Of a DNA stretch of 64,000 bases, positions 1 through 11,138 are shown in pieces. Origin of the DNA: Rostratula benghalensis (lineage: Eukaryota; Chordata; Aves; Charadriiformes; Rostratulidae); contig VXAI01000198.1 in assembly GCA_013399305.1 (NCBI GenBank), positions 72,413 to 136,412 of the forward strand, read 5' to 3'. Numbering within the stretch: the stretch's first letter is position 1; every line of letters begins with the position of its first letter. A program made the translations under genes and the position numbers. Below the pieces are notes generated by a model that saw only the letters and a program-made list of their open reading frames with translations, had not been told where the DNA came from and did no database searches.

Positions 1-332
1 AACCAAAAGATAAGGGAGTTACAAAAGGCAATAAATCCTTAGAATTTTCTTCAAGACAGCAAAATGAAGGTGATACAAGCTTACATAGCTGACTCACTAA
101 TCCCAAGGGACCCGAACACCTCTCCCATCTGTCATTGTTCCAAACACATCAGATTTAGTTAGGGATGAGATGGTTTCAGGTCAACCTCACTTTTCTCTGC
201 TCCCCAGCACTGGTTCTCCTGCTCATGCTGCTACAGGCAAGGGAGCGACCCTAAACGGATGGGGTAAGAGGCTGCATCCAACAGCTTGGGACAGGAGAAA
301 CAGGAAAGTGCTCTTCCTCGCTATGGAATCCT
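1..332 (-). other. AP3M2: AP3M2 3'UTR, partial
   Basis: Sequence directly downstream of the AP3M2 stop codon on the minus strand. No AATAAA or ATTAAA appears on that strand before the window edge, so the polyadenylation site must lie outside. No ORF of substance is seen. Confidence 0.6.
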
Positions 333-433
333 CTAGGTTCGGACTTGGAACTTGCCAGCCTTAGTCATGTATTTTATCCCCTTGAAGGGCTTATACTTCT
401 CCCCATACATGTCCAAGCGATTCACCTTCAGTC
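333..433 (-). CDS. AP3M2: AP3M2 coding exon 8 (terminal)
   Basis: 101 nt including the stop. After a GCCTCTAG acceptor it encodes LKVNRLDMYGEKYKPFKGIK then YMTKAGKFQVRT and TAG (335-333). This C-terminal strand helps form the YxxPhi-binding face in mu subunits (family knowledge). The 3'UTR continues below 333 to the window edge. Confidence 0.95.
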
Positions 434-2242
434 CTAGAGGCAAACAAACACAGCGTAAGAATGACTGCTGCCACAAACAAAGCAGACAGGCTCTCCGGAT
501 AAAGGAACAGAAGATCATACTAGAGGTACAGAAAATGTAAGGGAAGTTTTAGCAAGCAGTAAACAGAATGGAGAAAAGCTGACAACTTCTAATTGTAAGA
601 ATCATCTTCTACAAACACATATCCATACCCTAAAATTCTTAATAGGTCTGTTAGCACAAAATGCAAGGAAATGTAGATAGGCTCTTTCAAAGAGCACCGG
701 AGAGAACAAATCCATGTATCTGCAGTCAAAACATTTATTTTTTTTTTTACTTGAAGAACACGTTTCAGATAGAATGTACTTCAGAAGGCTTGCAGAGCTA
801 TTTCAGCTATGTGCTGAGTGAGCACTGACACAGCAGAGAACATTCAGCTGCTTTACCTGACAGTCACTTACCAGATATAGCCAGCTGCTGAATTTTAAAC
901 TGCAAGTTAATGGTGGGGTTTTCATCTGGTTTTGATGTCCCAGCTTGCAAGCTCACACTCCCCTTCAGACTTGGCAGCTTCTGGGGGTTTATTTTCCCCA
1001 CGTCCCATGACAACAGCTTTAAGGGACAGAAAATGCAACAGTGAAACAGAAATGCTGTAACACCCTCTAAAGACAAGTGCCCTTCCAATGACAGCTTTTA
1101 ATGTTTCTTTATGGAAAAGATTTTTGTTTTAGTATCTTGCCCTTCATACTGGACAGATGCAGTACAGGCTTAAGCAACAACTGCCTTGGACCTTCATTCT
1201 CCCTCTGTTTCCATGAGACTCCCCAAAAGTCTACCATGAATGGTACGTCCACTACTTGTACTAGAGGTCCCATTTTCTATGTGTAGAATAGTCCTGCAAA
1301 AATAATGCAGAACTGCTTCCTTTCTGAATGGCTGAAACAGTGTTGCTTGAGGTTCTACTGTGGGTAAACAATCTAATTTAAGTTTGCAATAAGAAATAAA
1401 AAAAAGAGTGAACTCGGGGTGGGGAAGGGCAAACAACAAAACCAGAATACCCCAAAGCAAATCAAAGCCCACTAACCATCCCAAATCCTCAGTGTTTGCA
1501 AAGGACCAAGTCTCATGTACAGTACTAGGCATGACAACTAGATAAGCAGAAGTTTGTAAAGCACCCACCAGACTAATGCCTCATCATACAATAACTGTTC
1601 TTGGATGTTCTGCACACACCAACCAGAACTACTTTCCACTAAGGTACTGAGCTATTCGTTGTGGGGATTAAGTCAGCATCTAATATGCAATTGTCCAGAA
1701 AAAGTTCCCAAGAAAAGATACTGCCTTCAGAAAAGCAGCATTCAATGAGATGTTCATGTAAGCATGAACAGCTCAACTTCATTTGTTGAAAGGTAAAAAA
1801 GATTTAAAAAACCTCCACATCTAATTTCTCTCCTTCCTCTCACCTTTGTAACTGGATCGAAGACATGTGTTCCCTGAGAGGGTGTAAGGGTCATATTTAA
1901 GACACCTCTTGGCATCTGGCTAGTGACCATCACTCCCTCTACAGTCTTCCCCATAGTCTGCTTCGGACCCACTGTGATCTCAAAACGTCCCAGCGAGCTG
2001 TTATCACGGAAACTGATGTTGTGTTTAACGTAGACAGGAATTGCCACAAGACTAGAATAAAGACACAAACAGAAAGTCCTTGTCAATCTCTCACTTTGAT
2101 CTTTGCTCTTCCTGAGGCAGTCCTTGCCTTCTACACTGAAAAAAACCTGGAAAACAATTTCCTTAAAAGAGAAGGAAATCCTACACTCATTTGTTTGATC
2201 TAAGAGCAAAGTCAGAATCCTGTTCTCAAGCCTTAATTACAC

Positions 2243-2273
<31 letters not shown>

Positions 2274-5200
2274 TTGTTGTATCACTTCACACTGCCTAGT
2301 TCTTTCCCTCTCTAGTTTATCTGCTACTAGTCTTTAAAAAATGCTGGTTGACCAAAATGAAATGATAGATTCACTGCTCCAATCAAGAAGAAAAAATGTG
2401 TTTTAAAAAAGGTACCTCTACTTCATTTGGCACAATGTGCTACCTGATCTTTAAAAGCAATTCTTTTACTTGTTTTGTGTTTTCCCCTAGACAGGAAAAT
2501 TCAAATTTTATAACTGACAGCACTACGTTTATCACCTACTTCTGAGCACTGACATGATAGGAGAGCAAACGAAAATTTCCATCAGGTGGAATGAAGGAGA
2601 GTATTCTTTCCGACTCCCAGCGCTTAAAACGCACACATGGATGAAAGCTGACATCATCCAATAACCGAGGGTTCTGAAAGAAAAGAAAGTCACAAGATTA
2701 GTGAAAGCAGTATTACTTATAATAACTACTTCTTCTTCTTCTCAGTCTTCTATTCACAAAGGGCCTACCATTCAACACACTGCCCACCTGAAGGTATCTA
2801 TGTGTTACGCTTTTTGATGCTGTTACATCTGTGCAATAGCAGCACTCAATAACCTCTATCCTATCTTTGAAAATTTAGTCATGTCAAATAATTACATTGA
2901 TGTACACTTGTAAAAAAAGATGCTCCTTTAGGATTATCTGCCAAAAGCACCACTGTATCTCAAAAACTTAGTCACAGCACACACTAACAGTACTTCTAAC
3001 AAAGAATCTGAAAATAAAACTTTTAGGCCTAAAGTTGCTAAGTCCACTATAAATTTCCATTGACAGTTCTTTTTGTGTGGCATATGCAGGTTCTGATCTA
3101 CTGGAATCCATTGGCATGAGGGTGAGATCCTAGTAGCAGGGCTGGTAAACCCTTTTCAAAATAAAGATACACTCTTGTGCTTTACCATAAAGGAGAGGGT
3201 AAGGTCTGGCATCCCAGTCAGCTTGACACAAGCATCAATCACTCCTTGTATTTCAGCAGTAATCGTGGAACCTGCAACAATAAATACCAGAAGCTAAGTG
3301 AAACTGATGAAAAAAAAAATAAAGCTCAATGTTGAAAAACTATCAATGGGGAGGACAGAAATTTATTATCTTTATGAATTGGCATGGCTCATTATGTTGC
3401 TCACTGAACATTCTTCTCATTCCCAACCACTTCTGGAAGCACGTAAGTAAGAAACATTGACACCAGCAACATCCATTTTATTGACCAATGACAATACCTC
3501 ACAACTCTAACATGGCTAAAATGCACAAAAACTAAGGAGATTACTGCTATGCACAATTTTCACTCTCCTATTTCTCTGATATAGAATTGCTTGCAAGACT
3601 TTAGGAATGAAGACAAGTGAAAACCCTGGTACCTCTCCAAAATTTCTGACTGAATAGTACCTATGAGTTGGCCACTTTCCAAAGTAAGAATAGGAATAGA
3701 GCTTCGCCCACTTAGATAAGGGTACTTCTCTCTGAACACCTTGATCTCTTTTCAGGCACTGTCAGGCTAAGTTACCCTCATCTTAGCCAGAAGCAACTTC
3801 CATACCTGATTTGTCAATGATTGCATCTATCTCCTCAATCACATCAAAATAGGCCTCATTGTTAGTATATTTTACACCAGTACGTCTCCAAGGCACCACT
3901 GATAGCTGTCCAGTAGGAAGCTGGTCACCCACATTTGTGCTTCCTGGAAAAAGAAAGGCAATCACAACAACCATGGAAGTTAGACAATGTTCCAGAACAA
4001 GTCCTTGCCCTCCTATGACCTAATCGTAATTAATCCCCAAGAACCTCTGTCTCTTTGTAAGACAGCAATTACTTTTCCAGACTTACTGTTTGTGTTACCT
4101 GTCTCTTACATCCCACTCTAAACCATACCACAGTATGGCACAGGGAAGTGTAACTAAAAACAAAACAAAACAAAAAGCCACCCCCACAATCTGACTCATC
4201 CAGAAGTCATGTCATGGCTGTAACCAGAAAAGTAATCTATTTGGGTTTAAACAAAAAGTACAGCTGGTGCTGGAACTGGAAGGAACGCCAAAGCAAAGCA
4301 CTGACACAGGACTCCCTAAATACACCTATGTTGGGGTTTAGAATGGTATGGAACAACATAAATTTTCTTCACCCGTGTCCTAATTTACTTATGCAGGAAT
4401 ATTGCCACATGGCCTCCCCAGGTAATCTACTTTTTGTTTCCCTGTACCTGTGATGGTGTTGACAACTGTTCGCAGGATAGTTGGAGGTTTTATCAGTTCC
4501 TTAAGAATGTTAGACTCTGTTGCCAATGGAAAGCCATTGTCCAGCATCTCCTCCAGCACCTCATAAACCACCACAACATTGTCCTTGATCATCACCTCTG
4601 AACAGACACCAAAATAATCCTGTGCAAAAGACATAATTATTTCAATTAATTAAAAACAATCACTGAAAGAGAGTCCTAGTCCCACACAGAAATAAATCAA
4701 CCTTCTTCTTGGTGGAGTTGAAACAACACTGAATCTCCATGTATTAGTACAATCAGACAGACTGTCCACTCTCATAACTTTGAGCATTCCTCTGCCAGTG
4801 CCCCCGCAAGCTGGCAAATCACTGCATCATTTTATCCTCTTATCTCCTATCTATATAACAAGATTCCCTTTGATAGCTTAGAGATTTTTTTAATTAGCAC
4901 TTGAAAGTGGCTCAGTTGCAACCTATTAAGCAGCAACATTAATAAGAAAAACTTACTTCCTGCAGCCACTACTGAATTACATGCAGCGGTGCCTTTCTTT
5001 AGACTCCAGTATCCGATATCCTTCCTCGGCTGCCCTTTACCTACAGTAATTGAAGTATTTTAACTGGGCAGCACTTCTGTTTAAGGAATTCAACTTCTCC
5101 TCATCAAAGCTTCTCATTTACTTTTGCTATAATGCTTGCATACATATGGGCAATAACGCAATTCTTCAATTCTGTACATATTTTTTTAGAATTTACTTTG

Positions 5201-6947
5201 ATGTGAAATATAGAAGCACAGCTTCAAATGCTCTGCATATTCTGACTAAGTGTAAGTTTCTTTTATAGAAGAGTATTTCTTGAGTCTGTCTAGCACACTA
5301 CCTCCGTTTTGTTGTTCTGGTAATGCTTGGGATGTACATACTGCTCGCACATCCTAAGATGCATCAGACTAACATCAGAAGTCCAGTACTCTGAAAAAGA
5401 ATTCTATCCATGTAACAAAACTCCCTTTCCTCAAAATTTAAGAGGTGTATACAGCAGAACCTTAGAAGAGCCACAGACAAATTTGTTCCCCAGCTTGATT
5501 CCTCTATTGTTTCTCCAGCTCCTACTCCAAAACAATAAATTAGCAATATTTAAGTTTGCAGTAAAAACATACCAAGTCAAATTGTAAAGCTGTAACACAA
5601 CGTAGGTATAGAAATTAAATGGAGATATTTCCAGACTCGGCATACGTTATAGAAAACATTCCCAATGCCTCAGCAATTTAAAAAATCGAACATTTAATTT
5701 AATCATAGTTTTATTCTATAGGGACTTAATGCATCTTTCTGGAGAAAGAGCGAGCACACGCAAACAGAAAGAAATCAAACATTCTGCAGAAAGTGTGAGT
5801 GTATGTAAACTGTGAGCCTGGTCCTGCACTACAAACACTATTTCTTTTTCAGACATACCAGGCTTTAACATACAGCTGAGCCAGTCAGGACACACACTTT
5901 TGTCCTCTCACAAAAAAACAAGACCTAAGCGACTGACATAGTACACTTTTGGTCTGAACAACCAATCCACTCCCTGAACTCAGTGAAAGGGAACTCAGCC
6001 TGCACTCATGTTCTGATTGGCACCTGGAAGCAAAAGCTCACATGATACCCACATTTCCTGCATTCTGCTAGGATGCTGGTCACAAGACATTCCAAATCCA
6101 GACTACACAATCCTGTTGTTGGCAGACAGAAGACAGACATCTCCACTATTTTCCTAAACTGCCAAGAAGACCCGTCAATCATGGCACAGAGGGAATGTGG
6201 CTGCTCTGGAACAACTCCTGTGACTCATTTCTTTAAGAAGCAGATACATTTCCATGGAGTATCACTACATGTTAGCACTTAGGTAGGCTGTCACTAGTTG
6301 ACTAAAGCACATGGCTACAAACTGCACAACCTCCTTGTGAGAACAAGATGAGCTTTGTCTTAGTTCATAGCTTCCAGAAGAGTCAAGGCTTCAAAACAGA
6401 AATATAAGTCTTGCTTGGTGAAAGGTCCTTCACGTGAGCATTGGCTTATCTCGAATCCATCATCATCCTAAGCAGTGCATTCCTGACTGAGCAAGCCCAC
6501 AAGGCCCACAGCACATCCCGGTAGGTGCAGGGTAAGAATTAAAAGGTGGGAAAAAAGAAAAGTAATTGCTGGTAACTTGAAGAGGACCCTTTTCTCCCCG
6601 TTACTCATCCTCCTCCAAACCACAGCAGTGACATGGGGCCCTCCCTCACCCCCCATCCGGCCGGGACTCCGCACCTGGAAGGTGTCGACCACACGGTGCA
6701 GGAACTCGATGACGAAGAGAGGCGGTACCTCGCTCTGGATAACGGCCACGAAGAAGATCTTGTGGCGGTAGACGCTGAGGAGGTAGTGGTGTGGCGTGGG
6801 GATCACCGGCGGTACGTTTTCCGCCTCCGACGCCCTCTCCTGCGCCTCGAAGAAGTAGTCGCAGACGGAACGGCTGACGACACTCTTCCAGTGCTTCTCC
6901 AGGAAGATGTCCCCCGAGGCGTTGATCAGGAACAGACTGTGGATCAT
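333..6947 (-). CDS. AP3M2: AP-3 complex subunit mu-2 (mu-3B), complete coding region in 8 exons
   Basis: Medium (mu) chain of the heterotetrameric AP-3 adaptor. AP-3 sorts membrane cargo carrying Tyr-based YxxPhi signals from endosomes/TGN to lysosome-related organelles; the mu-3B form belongs to the neuronal AP-3B version (family knowledge). The coding exons on the minus strand are 6947-6675, 4619-4448, 3943-3806, 3271-3186, 2673-2540, 2051-1844, 1016-872 and 433-333. All are bounded by AG/GT and join in phase to 418 codons plus TAG. Residues 1 to about 140 form the longin-like N-domain (starts MIHSLFLINASGDIFLEKHW). Residues from about 175 to 418 are the mu-homology domain, ending in KAGKFQVRT. 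Residues such as SVVSRSVCDYFFEAQERA and SVYRHKIFFVAVIQ fit AP3M2 better than AP3M1, and the KAT6A/ANK1 neighbours agree. The reading frame is intact. The 3'UTR leaves the window at position 1 with no AATAAA visible on the minus strand before that. Confidence 0.96.
872..1016 (-). CDS. AP3M2: AP3M2 coding exon 7
   Basis: 145 nt encoding LLSWDVGKINPQKLPSLKGS through FKIQQLAISG. The acceptor is TCCCTTAAAG and the donor G/GTAAGTG. The first residue is Leu where the human protein, as I recall it, has Met: a conservative change. Confidence 0.95.
1844..2051 (-). CDS. AP3M2: AP3M2 coding exon 6
   Basis: 208 nt encoding LVAIPVYVKHNISFRDNSS through THVFDPVTK. The acceptor is TTATTCTAG (first exon base completes Asn) and the donor AAG/GTGAGA. 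It contains GRFEITVGPKQTMGKTVEG, typical of the C-terminal subdomain of mu-3. Confidence 0.95.
2242..2263. repeat. Poly(T) run in AP3M2 intron 5
   Basis: A near-pure run of about 22 T on the plus strand (poly(A) on the sense strand of AP3M2). It lies about 190 bases upstream, in gene direction, of the exon 6 acceptor. No retroposon body is recognisable next to it. Confidence 0.7.
2540..2673 (-). CDS. AP3M2: AP3M2 coding exon 5
   Basis: 134 nt encoding NPRLLDDVSFHPCVRFKRWE and onward to FRLLSYHVSAQN. The acceptor is TTTCTTTCAG and the donor AA/GTAGGTG, so the last Asn codon is completed by the next exon. The FHPCVRFKRWESER block is the central mu-homology signature. Confidence 0.93.
3186..3271 (-). 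CDS. AP3M2: AP3M2 coding exon 4
   Basis: 86 nt encoding STITAEIQGVIDACVKLTGM then PDLTLSFM. The acceptor is TTGTTGCAG and the donor GTAAAG. It ends in phase 0. Too short to stand out as an ORF; placed by homology and phase. Confidence 0.93.
3806..3943 (-). CDS. AP3M2: AP3M2 coding exon 3
   Basis: 138 nt in the frame GSTNVGDQLPTGQLSVVPWRR...AIIDKSG. Both ends are split Gly codons (acceptor TTTTTCCAG, donor GTATGG). It starts the mu-homology domain, with the conserved PWRRTGVKYTNNEAYFDV block. Confidence 0.95.
4448..4619 (-). CDS. AP3M2: AP3M2 coding exon 2
   Basis: 172 nt, entered after a TTTTGCACAG acceptor and left by a GTACAG donor with one base of a split Gly codon. It encodes DYFGVCSE through NTITG, the end of the longin-like domain and the linker. 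The sequence VMIKDNVVVVYEVLEEMLDN is near-identical to vertebrate mu-3B. Confidence 0.95.
4620..6674 (-). other. AP3M2: AP3M2 intron 1
   Basis: A 2.05-kb intron, the longest of the gene. AT-rich, with no repeat family I recognise. Short ORFs here (for example 5050-5268 and 5327-5587) have no recognisable protein character and are treated as chance. Confidence 0.8.
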
Positions 6948-7440
6948 GGCTGCGCCGGGGCCCTCCCGCAGCAGCAGCCGAAGCAGGAATCGGAACGACC
7001 CGGCCTTCCCTCCACACACCGCCTCAGAGGCCGCTCACGCCCGCCTCCGTCCCGCCACCAGCCCCGCCCCCCTGGGCACTGATTCGCGGCGCGAAAAGCC
7101 TCCCCTCCCCTCTCCGGGCGGGGCTTGCCAAGCTGGCCCTTTGATTAGATGACCCACTAACAGCCGCGCCCGATTGGCCGAGGAGTGGCGTGCGGATGAC
7201 GCAGCAGAGGGGCACGCTGCGCTCAGCTCCGATTGGGCCAGCAGCTTGCCCGTGGAGGCGCCCGGTCACCGACACCCGGTCAGCCGCCGCCGACCGGCAG
7301 GGGGCGGCCTCATCCGCGCAGCAGCGGCGCGCCCGGTCCGCCGGCAGCCCGCCCTCCGCGACCGGGCGGTAAGAACGGCCCACGCGGGGGACAACAGAGC
7401 GGCGGCCCCGAGAACCGCGCCTGTTTTCGGACAGGCGGCT
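6640..7440 (-). promoter_or_regulatory. AP3M2: AP3M2 CpG-island promoter
   Basis: A GC-rich, CpG-dense block covering AP3M2 coding exon 1 and 500 bases upstream. Read on the gene strand there are two CCAAT boxes (plus-strand ATTGG at 7173-7177 and 7232-7236), about 230 and 290 bases upstream of the ATG. An E2F-like TTTTCGCGCC lies at 7098-7089. No TATA box is seen. The start site is therefore probably dispersed between about 7000 and 7080 (inference). Confidence 0.75.
6675..6947 (-). CDS. AP3M2: AP3M2 coding exon 1
   Basis: Encodes residues 1-91 (273 nt, phase 0 at its end). The ATG is at 6947-6945, giving MIHSLFLI, the conserved start of mu-3 chains. The frame stays open upstream to about 7019 but with no other ATG, so this start is firm. 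The donor after VVDTFQ is GTGCGG. The exon lies inside the CpG island and is GC-rich compared with the remaining exons. It carries most of the longin-like N-domain that packs in the AP-3 core. Confidence 0.96.
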
Positions 7441-10300
7441 TTGTACATTCTAGAAGGCGTTAAGTTACACGGTTTCCCCGGGGAGGAGCAGCTGGTTGAC
7501 CCTCTTCCGCTGCGTTATTTCACTGGTTTGTTCACCACAGAGTAATACCGCTACTGAAAACACAATCCTGCTGGCACAAAAATGATAGTTCTCATACAAA
7601 ATGCACCTTAAACCCTGTGCCAAGCGACTCCTTTGTATAACTAAAGCAGGCGTTCCACTTTCATATAGCAGATCTCTGGACTTCTGAGTCAGGCAGATGC
7701 CGTTACAAAGAATTTTCCAATTTTATTACTCTGCTGGGAACAAACATAGATACAGGGACAACAAAAAATAAGTCCTTTCTGTCCCAATAAATAAGGCATG
7801 CAGCCTTTATCCAGGGGAAGGACAGTGACTGCCTGCTGGTCCAGCACCGAAAGGCTTGGGTCTGGGTCTTTGCAACCAACCGCGCTTCGGAAGAGTGGGC
7901 AAACCTTTTAAGCAGAGATATCACCAGGTCGGAAGATGAGTAAGCTACTGGACTGATAATTGTACCTAATTTTCCTCCCAAACGGGGCAGAGGCCAGTTC
8001 ATTTACTCTGATGTTACCTTTTAATGCTACTGTATGCACACAACCTGATTTAAAGTATCAGATAATTCAACATGCAGTAAGTTTTTCGCTGTAAGAGAAA
8101 ATAATGGAGAAATAATATATTAATTTCTCCTTTACAGTCATGATTTGTATCAAATCCATTTTTCAAACATCTAATTCAAATTACTGTAATGAATCAACAG
8201 TGGGGTAATAACTTGTAATTACAACACTTCTAGATTTAAAATAATTATTTATTATTTCAATATAATCACTTTTAACACAAAATTATTGTAAAGATTATTG
8301 TATCAGTCTGTGAGACTTTTGGAGACTGTATTAACGGGAGTCATACAAGCATCACAGACAGAAAACACTAGTACGTAGTTACACTGACCAACATAACGCC
8401 TTTATGCATTTGGCTCTCTGAGAAACTTAAAACCTTTCTATTTTTTTACTCAGACCTTAAAAGGAACAGTCATGGGAAACGTATTTTCAGTACAGGCATT
8501 TCTTTTTTGTCTCATGAAACACAATTCAGTTTTAACTGTGTTATACATTACTTAAAAACTGCCATTTCCCTCTGACTGCTTGCACCCATCATCAAAATTG
8601 TTAGTATTTTACCCAGTTCATGATGTTGTCAATTCTGCATTTTTCCTACGGTTACTTCAGCTTCTTTAGCCATCAAGAAGACTGGTGCCAATAGAAAAGC
8701 AAGCATAGGCTAATTAATTGTTTCTGCATACCAGAGGAAGGAAAAGGCTGTTGAGGTAAAAGGGGAAATACGTTTCTGCTTTAAAATCAGTCAGGTTTAT
8801 TAAAGTATCTTGCTGATAGCCGAAGAGAACAATTTGTATTTACACTATTGTACCGCTGCACAAATATAATATTTTTGTTCTGAAAATCAGTCTCTGCAGT
8901 GGCTCAGGAGCTTATGCAAACTGGAATTTAAAAGGAGAACACAGCAGAAGATGCTGCCAGAACAGAATTTTATTTTGCTGGTTAATGTACTGACAGCCTG
9001 AAAACTGCTCATTGAAGGGTACTATACTTCAGTCACAGTACATCAACCCCCAGAGAAACAAAGAGCAGCGTGCCAGGCCCCGCACTGTCTTTATGATAAA
9101 ACAATTCCTTACCATCTGTAGTTTGCCATATGCAGGAATTCTGATGATTTAACTGTTAGCCTGTGCTGTGAAAATAAAAAATAGAGTAGAAGAAAACATG
9201 CCATTTTTTAAGCTAGAACAGTCAACAGAAATAAGATCCTAATAATAACCTACTGCCAATTTTGAAACAGAATAGTGCCGACAGACATAATCTGTGTTGA
9301 AAATACACGATCTGGTTTCACTGATATGTACTGAATCCCCTTAGTCTTGCTTTACTTTCTTATCTGGAAGTTATATTTATATCTCCATTAACTTTTCTGA
9401 GTACAGCACCACAGCCTTGTAATTTAAGGCCCTGGAAGTCATGTAGCACAGAGCCAACCGAATTTAAGGGCTCACAAAGAGGCGGGAGAAGTGATTAATT
9501 TTTAAGGAGAATCCAACTCTGAGAAAATAAGGTCAGACCTCTATAGTCTACATGGCAGAAAGAACTGTTTGCACAGTGCCTGGTACAACAGCATCTCAAA
9601 CTCCATTTGGCTTCAAGTAGTAACTAACTCATATTTAATTTGCACACTGAAAAACCTAATCTGTTAAAACATCAAGAGTTCCTCTAGCTCAAAAGAGAAA
9701 TTTCTCACCTCAAGACACTAAAGCAAGCCACTCAGCAAACATCACAAGTTTGCTTTATCAACTCTGTCTCTACAATGTTAATTAAGATTTTATTTTTCTT
9801 TTCAAAAAAGGGAAGTTTGCATGAAACTTGGCACAATAGTTGTGCTACTGGTGAAAAGGCAATGGTGAAAACCACCTGCTCCATCGTGTGTACACACAGC
9901 GGGCAAACTGAGGCAGAGGTTAGAAAAGATTAGAGAACTGCACGCAGCATGCAGCGATTTGGGAGGGATACCCATATAAGACTCTTTCAATCAAGTATAA
10001 TCTAGGACAGGATGCTATAAAATGAGAATTTGCAAATTTCCGTCAACTTCCAGCCCCTGCTAGCCTATTGCCGTACCTCTGTGTCGCAGAACCACGAGCC
10101 AAGGGCTGGCCTCTGCTCCCGGATGGAAAATCCCGCTCCGTTCCAGTGACAACCGCCGTCTCCGTGGGGCCAAGGCCAAAGCGCCCAGAGAGCTCAAAAG
10201 TTACTTCCCTGGAGAACAGCTAATGTTTTGGCAGCGAATTTTTACTCTACAAAGTAAAATGTACCAAAGATGTTAGGAAGTTACACAAATTACCTCACAA
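7440..10300. other. Intergenic spacer between AP3M2 and KAT6A
   Basis: About 2.9 kb of mostly AT-rich DNA between the two divergent promoters. No recognisable coding exon, RNA gene or repeat family. A 99-codon minus-strand ORF at 8002-7703 has an AATAAA on the same strand at about 7729-7724, but its sequence resembles no protein I know. A divergent non-coding transcript from the AP3M2 island is possible (a GCG/GTAAGA donor-like site is near 7370), but nothing proves it. Confidence 0.6.
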
Positions 10301-10346
10301 AGATGCCCAAGGGTAGAGCAGTCCCCGACTACCCGCAGCGGCGGTG

Positions 10347-10380
10347 CTGGGCGAGGCGAGGCGAGGCGAGGCGAGGCGGC
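10347..10380. repeat. (GAGGC)n pentanucleotide repeat
   Basis: Five to six tandem copies of GCGAG/GAGGC upstream of the KAT6A CpG island. Simple-sequence repeat. No other role is visible. Confidence 0.85.
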
Positions 10381-10819
10381 TCCTCGAGCTCAACGGCGCC
10401 GATTTCGGGATTCCGCATCTGTCCCGCAGCTCCCGAGTCTGTAAAACCCCAGACTCGCCGTTCCAAGCTAGAGCTTAATTAAGCCCCGGAGGTGATTTCC
10501 TACTTAGAGGCTACAACCGCCCATCGCCAGAGAGCGATTCTCGGCCCACACCCCGCCGTTCCCGCCTGTTCGGTGGCGACAGGAGCAGGCAGTGGCTTTG
10601 TCCCTGCGGGCCCATAGTGCGGGGTCTCCCGCTCGACTGCCCTTTCCAGTCAGCCCTCACCGAGCGCCGCCGCCCGCCCCGGACCCACATGCTCTGCCCG
10701 CATGGGGCCGCAGGCCGCCCCCAGCAGCTGACCCCGCGGACGGCGCTGCCCGTTCCGGCGGCCCTGGACGCGCACTGCGCGACGCGCCCCGGCGCAGCCC
10801 CGATTCCGCGGCTCCTCCC

Positions 10820-10979
10820 GGCGGCGGCCGCGCCCGCGCCGCCGCCCCCCCCCCCCGCGCCCCGCCCCGGGGCGGCGCCCCGCCCCGGCGGCGGCCGCGC
10901 CCGCGCCGCCGCCCCCCCCCCCCGCGCCCCGCCCCGGGGCGGCGCCCCGCCCCGGCGGCGGCCGCGCCCGCGCCGCCGC
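10820..10979. repeat. Perfect 67-bp GC-only tandem repeat, 2.4 copies
   Basis: Copy 1 is 10820-10886, copy 2 is 10887-10953, and a partial third copy is 10954-10979. The first two look identical base for base, including a 12-C run. The unit has only G and C. A period of 67 is not a multiple of three, so it is not a coding repeat. It sits about 85-245 bases upstream of the YY1-like element of KAT6A. Confidence 0.9.
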
Positions 10980-11039
10980 GCTGTTCCCTGCGCGCGCCCC
11001 CGCCCGCCGCGGGCTGTTCCCCTCTTGCGCCCCCTCCCC

Positions 11040-11138
11040 CCGCAGCAGAGCTCCGGACCCAAGATGGCCGCCGTGTCAGTTTCGGGCTTCGCCGCCGTCC
11101 GGCCTTTGCTTCTCGGTTTCCGTCTCTCGCAGGCCTTG
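11040..11138 (+). other. KAT6A: KAT6A exon 1 (5'UTR); 5' end not determined
   Basis: Proposed non-coding first exon. The 3' boundary is a strong donor, CCTTG/GTGAGTA, at 11138/11139. The 5' end is a guess, set just before the YY1-like element. An ATG inside that element (11064) opens a short upstream ORF that crosses the splice junction. Supported by promoter context and donor quality, not by a transcript. Confidence 0.55.

Noticed and set aside
6633..7545. ORFs of 60-149 codons opposite AP3M2 exon 1 and its promoter.
   Set aside because: Antisense shadows of a conserved coding exon and CpG-rich DNA.
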